Shown here: piece by piece, positions 59,583 to 64,000 of the stretch | How positions within the stretch are numbered: position 1 is the stretch's first letter | Layout: each line of letters opens with the position of its first letter | NCBI RefSeq assembly: GCF_031755915.1 | Contig: NC_083379.1 | Coordinates: 20,036,001-20,100,000 of the forward strand | Length of the DNA: 64,000 nt | Reading direction: 5' to 3' | Origin: Ziziphus jujuba | Taxonomy: Eukaryota > Streptophyta > Magnoliopsida > Rosales > Rhamnaceae | Notes under the pieces: model-generated | The model's input: only the letters and a program-made list of their open reading frames with translations | Databases searched by the model: none | Told to the model about the DNA's origin: nothing | Made by a program: the position numbers and the translations under genes

Positions 59583-60374
59583 AGAAAATTCTAGTTTAGC
59601 AAACTTCTTGTTGGGAGAAGATGTGAAAACTGCAACATACAATCTAAATCAAGTGCTGAATAAGTCTGTTCCTAAAACTCCATCACTTAAAGTTTAGTTT
59701 GCATCACTTTTGAGTGTGGGGCTGTAAAGTTGTTGTTAGGATTTATAATCTCTAGTTCAAGAAGTTGGATATTAAAGCTATTAATGATTATTTTGTTGGA
59801 TATTGTATAAGATCCAAAGGATCCAGTTTTTATTGTCCATTTCATACTACCAAGATTGTTAAGTCGGACATGGTTGTTTATTTAAAGTAGAATCTCAGTA
59901 TTAATGATAGCCAAATACCAAAGGAGCTTAAATTCATAAACGAAAGTATGGACATTCTACTACACCTAGTGATTATGTGGTTTATGTGTAAGAATATGAA
60001 TTTGATATTAATGTTGAGATAGAGCTATTGCTTATGAGGAAGCCATAAGCAACTCACAATCTTTCGCAATCTAACTTTTAGTTAGATACAATAGAAGATG
60101 AAATGAAATTCATGGCATTAAATGATGTATGGGATTTGATTGAGTTATCAGAAGATAGCAAACTTATTAGATGCAAATGGGTCTATAAGACCAAACAAGA
60201 ATCCCATGGTTAGATGGAGAGGTATACGACTCGACTAGTTGTCAAAAAGTTTAACCAGAAAGAGGAAATTGATCATACAGAAACTTTTTTCCTAGATTCC
60301 ATAAAATAAATTTTTTAGAATCAATATGGCAATTGTAGCTTACTATGACTTAAAGTTATATAAAATGGATGTCA

Positions 60375-61499
60375 TGATACAAACCTAGGTCAACTCACTC
60401 CTAAACATGTATTATATTAGCTCATATCACAATTAAGTTCAAGTTCTAATAATCACCTTAACCCATAATCAACTTATGATTAGAAACCTTGATATATGAT
60501 AAAGACGTCACAATAGGTGATGGATGTCCTAATGATAAGTCAAACTAAAAGACTCACTCTCTAATGGTGTTTTAAGTGTACAAAGAGAATAAAGAGAATT
60601 ATTTGTCACAAATAATTTTCTATATAATATCTAAGTTATATTCTCATTGAAAAATAAGCCCTTAAATAGCTAAAGTCACAAAACAATAAACCCTAAACAA
60701 CTAGGTAAAATTCAGCCATAAAGATTGGGAAACCAAGTGTTGGCCGAATTTTGTTTACTTTCCTAAACTGATTTGGATTAATTAATTCCCTTATTTTGGA
60801 TTAATAATTAATTAATTTACAATTTAAATAATAAAATTCTAACTTTCCTAAGTTGATTTGTCCAGAAAATAAACAAATAAAAACCAAAATAAAAGATACT
60901 TTCCTAAAACAAAAAGTCAAACTCAAATTAGGAAACTAGTTTACTAGTTTGACGACTAAGCTAACTTTGATCAATTTCTAGCTTGTAAAGGCTTCAAATC
61001 AGCTCCAATATGCCATTTACAATGCCAAATAGGATTAATTATGAATCCCATGTGTTGACCATGATTGGAACAAAGAGAAAATGCTTAATCACCAAAATTC
61101 AGCAAAGCCAGCGGCAAATATAGCAAATTCGGCCAAAAATCTCTTCCACACTCAAATGGTCTCTTTGACTGCTTTTGCTTCTACCTTGACTTAATTCCAT
61201 GACCTCTTAGTGATATCAATTGAGTTCAAGAAGTGTTGAACCTCTTCCTTGCTGCCTGGAGTCCATAAATGCACTAAAACAGGTCCATATTGGACTTCAC
61301 CACTTAGATGCTTAAAACAGGCTTTGAATCTTTTGATATTGACAAGCCCTTTTGATAATTGATAACTCCTTATATGAAACCAGCCAGGCTATCCTTAAAT
61401 CTCTTAGCTTGTGCCCTAGTGATTGGCCTAGTCTTCAACTGTATCGAATCAGCACCCTAGCGGGCAGTTAGTTGTGCGGGTACGGATGGATTCTCATCA
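60375..61499. mobile_element. Solo LTR (1125 bp) inserted in copia reverse transcriptase
   Basis: Begins TGATACAAACC and ends GGATTCTCATCA, with exact 5-bp flanking repeats TGTCA at 60370-60374 and 61500-61504. Removing it and one repeat rejoins the copia reverse transcriptase frame at the KMDV...TTFLNGD motif. No coding capacity inside. The right end contains CTAGCGGGCAG and GTGCGGGTACGGATGGATT, a GC-rich end unlike the copia LTRs in this window. Orientation is not clear. Confidence 0.85.
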
Positions 61500-61560
61500 T
61501 GTCAGAACTACTTTTCTAAATGGAGATTTATGTGAGAATGTGTATATGATCCAACTAATT

Positions 61561-62258
61561 AGCTTCCAAACAATGGAAAATGAGAATAGGCTCATATCAA
61601 ATGGATGTAAGTGAAATATTAGGGCAAGGTTTGTCTAAAGAGAACAAGGTTTTAAAATTATTGGAAATTGATTTTTGAAAGTGATGTGCTCGGCTTGGTT
61701 TGAGTAAGCTACTGGAAAAATTTTCCAGAAAAGCCAGTTTTGTGTTTCTCTTGTTTTCAAAAAGAAAACTAAGGTATTTTTCAAAAAAATACAATTCAAT
61801 TATTCATTGAAATGTTTGCACATATTTGTAGCTTACAAAAGTGGTGTGAAAGCACATCATGACCGATTCTATGCACCAATATTTTTCAAGCTCTTCATGG
61901 TGAAGTAAGAACATGTGTAAAGGTAACTTCATCACATGCTTTATAAGGTGTTGACAATTTTTGCTGCCTTATTGAGTACTTCATGTTGAAGTAGTCCTCA
62001 TGCATGATGCCACATGTCTTCACATGTTTGGAGGAGAGGGAGGCCAAATGGTTACGCTCCATGTCAACAAGCAGCTATCCAAGTCATCATCCTAGTCACC
62101 AAGGTACATCCATGTCATCAGAGTGCTTAGGTTTTCTTAAACCTTAATTTAGCTAATACACATTAATTAAAACATTTTGGTGTCTTTGTGCAGCAACTTA
62201 ACTAGCCTAGAGAACACAAAAATTTGGCTTGAAAAAAATACAAAAAACAAGCTTAGGA
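61561..62258. other. Probable 3' LTR region of the right-edge copia element
   Basis: Lies directly downstream (minus strand) of the copia RNase H at 62259-64000 and directly after the last recognisable piece of the interrupted plus-strand copia. It has no coding capacity. TG at 61605 and CA at 62118-62119 are possible LTR ends, but the partner LTR lies outside the window, so the boundaries are unproven. Confidence 0.4.
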
Positions 62259-64000
62259 AGTAACCCCTCGGCCAAGGCACCTAGGTCTCGGGATTGCTTA
62301 TGTTCATGGCTAACAATGCAATGATTCTCAAACACTCCTCCTTGGCAATGTTAGGCATGATATGTAGCAAACTCCTAAGCCTTTGAAGTCTTTCTTTCTA
62401 CAAAAGTTTTGTAAGAATGTCCGCCAGTTGATTTTGGGTGGATCAATGCATCAAATTTGTTTCCTTGTTTCTTTCAGCCTCTCGGATGTTATGGTACTTT
62501 ACAAGGATGTGCTTTGTTCTTCTATGTTGTACTGGATTTTTAGTATTGGAAATGGCTGAAGTGTTGTTACAATAAATGGTGGTTGCATTTGTTTATTTGC
62601 AACCTAAATCATCAAGTGATTTCCTTAACCAAATTGCTTGATTTGATGCTACTACTGCTGAAATGTATTCAGCTTCTACTATTGATTGAGTTGTGGTTCC
62701 TTGCTTATGTTAACTCCAAGAAAATGGACATTTATTTGTTTGTTTATTCTCCAAACCTAGGAAGTAATTCATTAAGCCAAGATCGGACATCTTAAAGGTT
62801 TGCTTCATTTGTCTTTGAATTTTTGGATGGCCTTGGTATTGTAATATGTTATAAGCAAATCATCAACATAAAGAGAGATTACCATTTTATCTTCATGTGA
62901 GCTAGCTTTGATGTAGAGGGTACGCTCATTTTCACTTCTTGAAAAACCTTCATGAGTTAGAAAATCATCAATTCTTGAATAGCAAGCTCTTCAAGCTTGT
63001 TTAAGCCCGTACAAAGCTTTATGAAGCTTGTACACTTTCTCCTCCTCTCCTTCTTTGACAAAGCCTTTAGTTTGCTCAACATAAACTTCTTCTTCTAATA
63101 TACCATTTAAGAATGCTGATTTCACATCCAAATGGTATATTCTCCAAGAATTATTGGTTGCATATACTAGAAGTAACCGAACAGTTTTATGTCTTGCCAC
63201 TGGTACAAAGGTCTCCCTGTAGTCTACTCCATTTTGTTGAACATATCCTTTCACAACCAGTCATGCTTTGTGTTTGTTTAAGGTGCCATCAAGGTTTAGT
63301 TTGGTTTTAAAAATCCATTTAACACTTATAACATGCCCATCACTAGGTCTCAGCATTAAACTTCATGTTCTATTCTTTTCTATCATGCAGAGATCCTCTT
63401 TCATTGCATTTTACCATTCCTTGTGTTGTGTAACTTCATTGTATGTTATTGGATTAGGTGTTGCCATGCTTGCTCTTTCATAAAGTTCAGCAATTGTTTT
63501 TGTACCTCTTTTGCCAACATAGTCTTAATTGGCTGGATCATCATCTTTATCATCCTTGACAACATCAAGATCACTTGATCTGTCGAAGGAATTCTTGATT
63601 GAATATAAGTGGTTCCCTTCACTTTATGCTCCTTCCAATTCCAATATGAGTTCTCCTTTATGACAACATCTTTGGAGACAACAACCTACATCTTTGCCAT
63701 ATCATATATTCTATAGCCCTTTAAAACAAAGCTATAGCCAACAAGAATGCCAATATTTGTTTTCTTATCTAGCTTGGACCTCTTGGTATCATGAGCATGC
63801 ATATAACAAATACTTCTAAACACTTTTAAACGAGCAATAGAAGGTTTAAATCCATACCACAATTCATTTGGAGTTTTAGACTCAATTGCCTTACTTGGAA
63901 GTCGATTTAGAAGGTATACACTTGTGTTGGTAGGTTTGGCCCAAAATATCTTTGGTAAGCTCTTCTCTAACAGCAAGCATCTTGACATTTCCATGATGGT
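62259..64000 (-). pseudogene. Ty1/copia pol, truncated by window edge and internally deleted
   Basis: On the minus strand: integrase C-terminal region (63994-63686; AYLLNR-type motif as VYLLNRLPSKAI, then NELWYGFKPS and ILVGYS); a non-homologous or degenerate stretch; reverse transcriptase from about 63254 ([35 protein letters not shown]) with the catalytic YVDDLLIT near 62850; then SDLGLMNYFLGLE; and an abrupt join to RNase H (VEAEYISAVVASNQAIWLRK, QNQLADILTK, ending near 62290). The distal reverse transcriptase is deleted and several stops are present. It continues beyond the window. Its sequence differs clearly from the other two copia elements, indicating a separate lineage. Confidence 0.85.

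Larger units (their letters stand above)
54090..61560 (+). mobile_element. Degenerate Ty1/copia pol, interrupted by two solo LTRs
   Basis: Copia pol pieces run in order on the plus strand. In 54090-55113: a protease remnant with GATIYVTNS, zinc-binding STCVECAKGK, and an integrase core with RSNRGSEYYD and GRRNRTLLD. In 59583-60374: TATYNLNQVLNKSVPKTP, YFVGYCIRSKGSSFYCPF, then a reverse transcriptase start with LIRCKWVYKTKQES. In 61505-61560: TTFLNGDL and ENVYM. The gag region and everything after early reverse transcriptase are missing, and many stops are present. The integrase zinc region is closely similar to that of the copia at 11798-16257, so both belong to one family. The gaps are filled by inserts at 55114-59582 and 60375-61499. 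Confidence 0.8.

Noticed and set aside
1..64000. CRISPR arrays, operons or a bacterial-type defence system
   Set aside because: Repeats present are microsatellites, LTRs, tandem duplications and transposon ends; gene structure is eukaryotic with spliced exons throughout the real genes.

Overview
The window is nuclear DNA of a flowering plant, very probably a eudicot. The evidence is AT-rich spacers, multi-exon genes with GT-AG introns, plant-specific families (an F-box/FBD-type protein, a CBP60 calmodulin-binding protein), a nuclear tRNA-Asp gene, and intergenic space filled with copia, gypsy, hAT, CACTA and Mutator-like debris. The species cannot be told from the sequence alone. There is no sign of bacterial organisation.

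Layout. Positions 1-4768 hold a minus-strand Ty3/gypsy integrase remnant split by a 3.56-kb solo LTR. An F-box gene (minus, 3 coding exons, 502 aa) lies at 5421-7346, with a 50-bp tandem repeat carrying ACGTGGC in its upstream region. Positions 7.8-20.1 kb are a repeat field: a 168-bp LTR-like element with target duplications, a degenerate copia element with both LTRs (11798-16257) sitting inside an older opposite-strand copia, and a 1.2-kb non-autonomous DNA element (17187-18394).

Positions 20.1-45.6 kb are a gene island. It holds tRNA-Asp(GUC) at 20112; APC4, a subunit of the anaphase-promoting complex (plus strand, 19 coding exons, 771 aa, with a retroelement in intron 7); a CBP60-type transcription factor (minus, 8 coding exons, 632 aa); and a NOL12/RRP17-type nucleolar protein (minus, 4 coding exons, 200 aa) with four TGGGCY elements upstream. 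APC4 and CBP60 are convergent; CBP60 and NOL12 are tandem on the minus strand. These housekeeping and regulatory genes show no obvious functional link.

Positions 45.6-64 kb are again repeats: hAT transposase debris, a CACTA fragment, a copia element interrupted by a 4.47-kb and a 1.13-kb solo LTR, and a minus-strand copia running off the right edge. Many nested insertions can be resolved to the base, because removing the insert and one target duplication restores the interrupted reading frame. I found no new defence or metabolic system; the most informative content is this layered insertion history and a few regulatory details.
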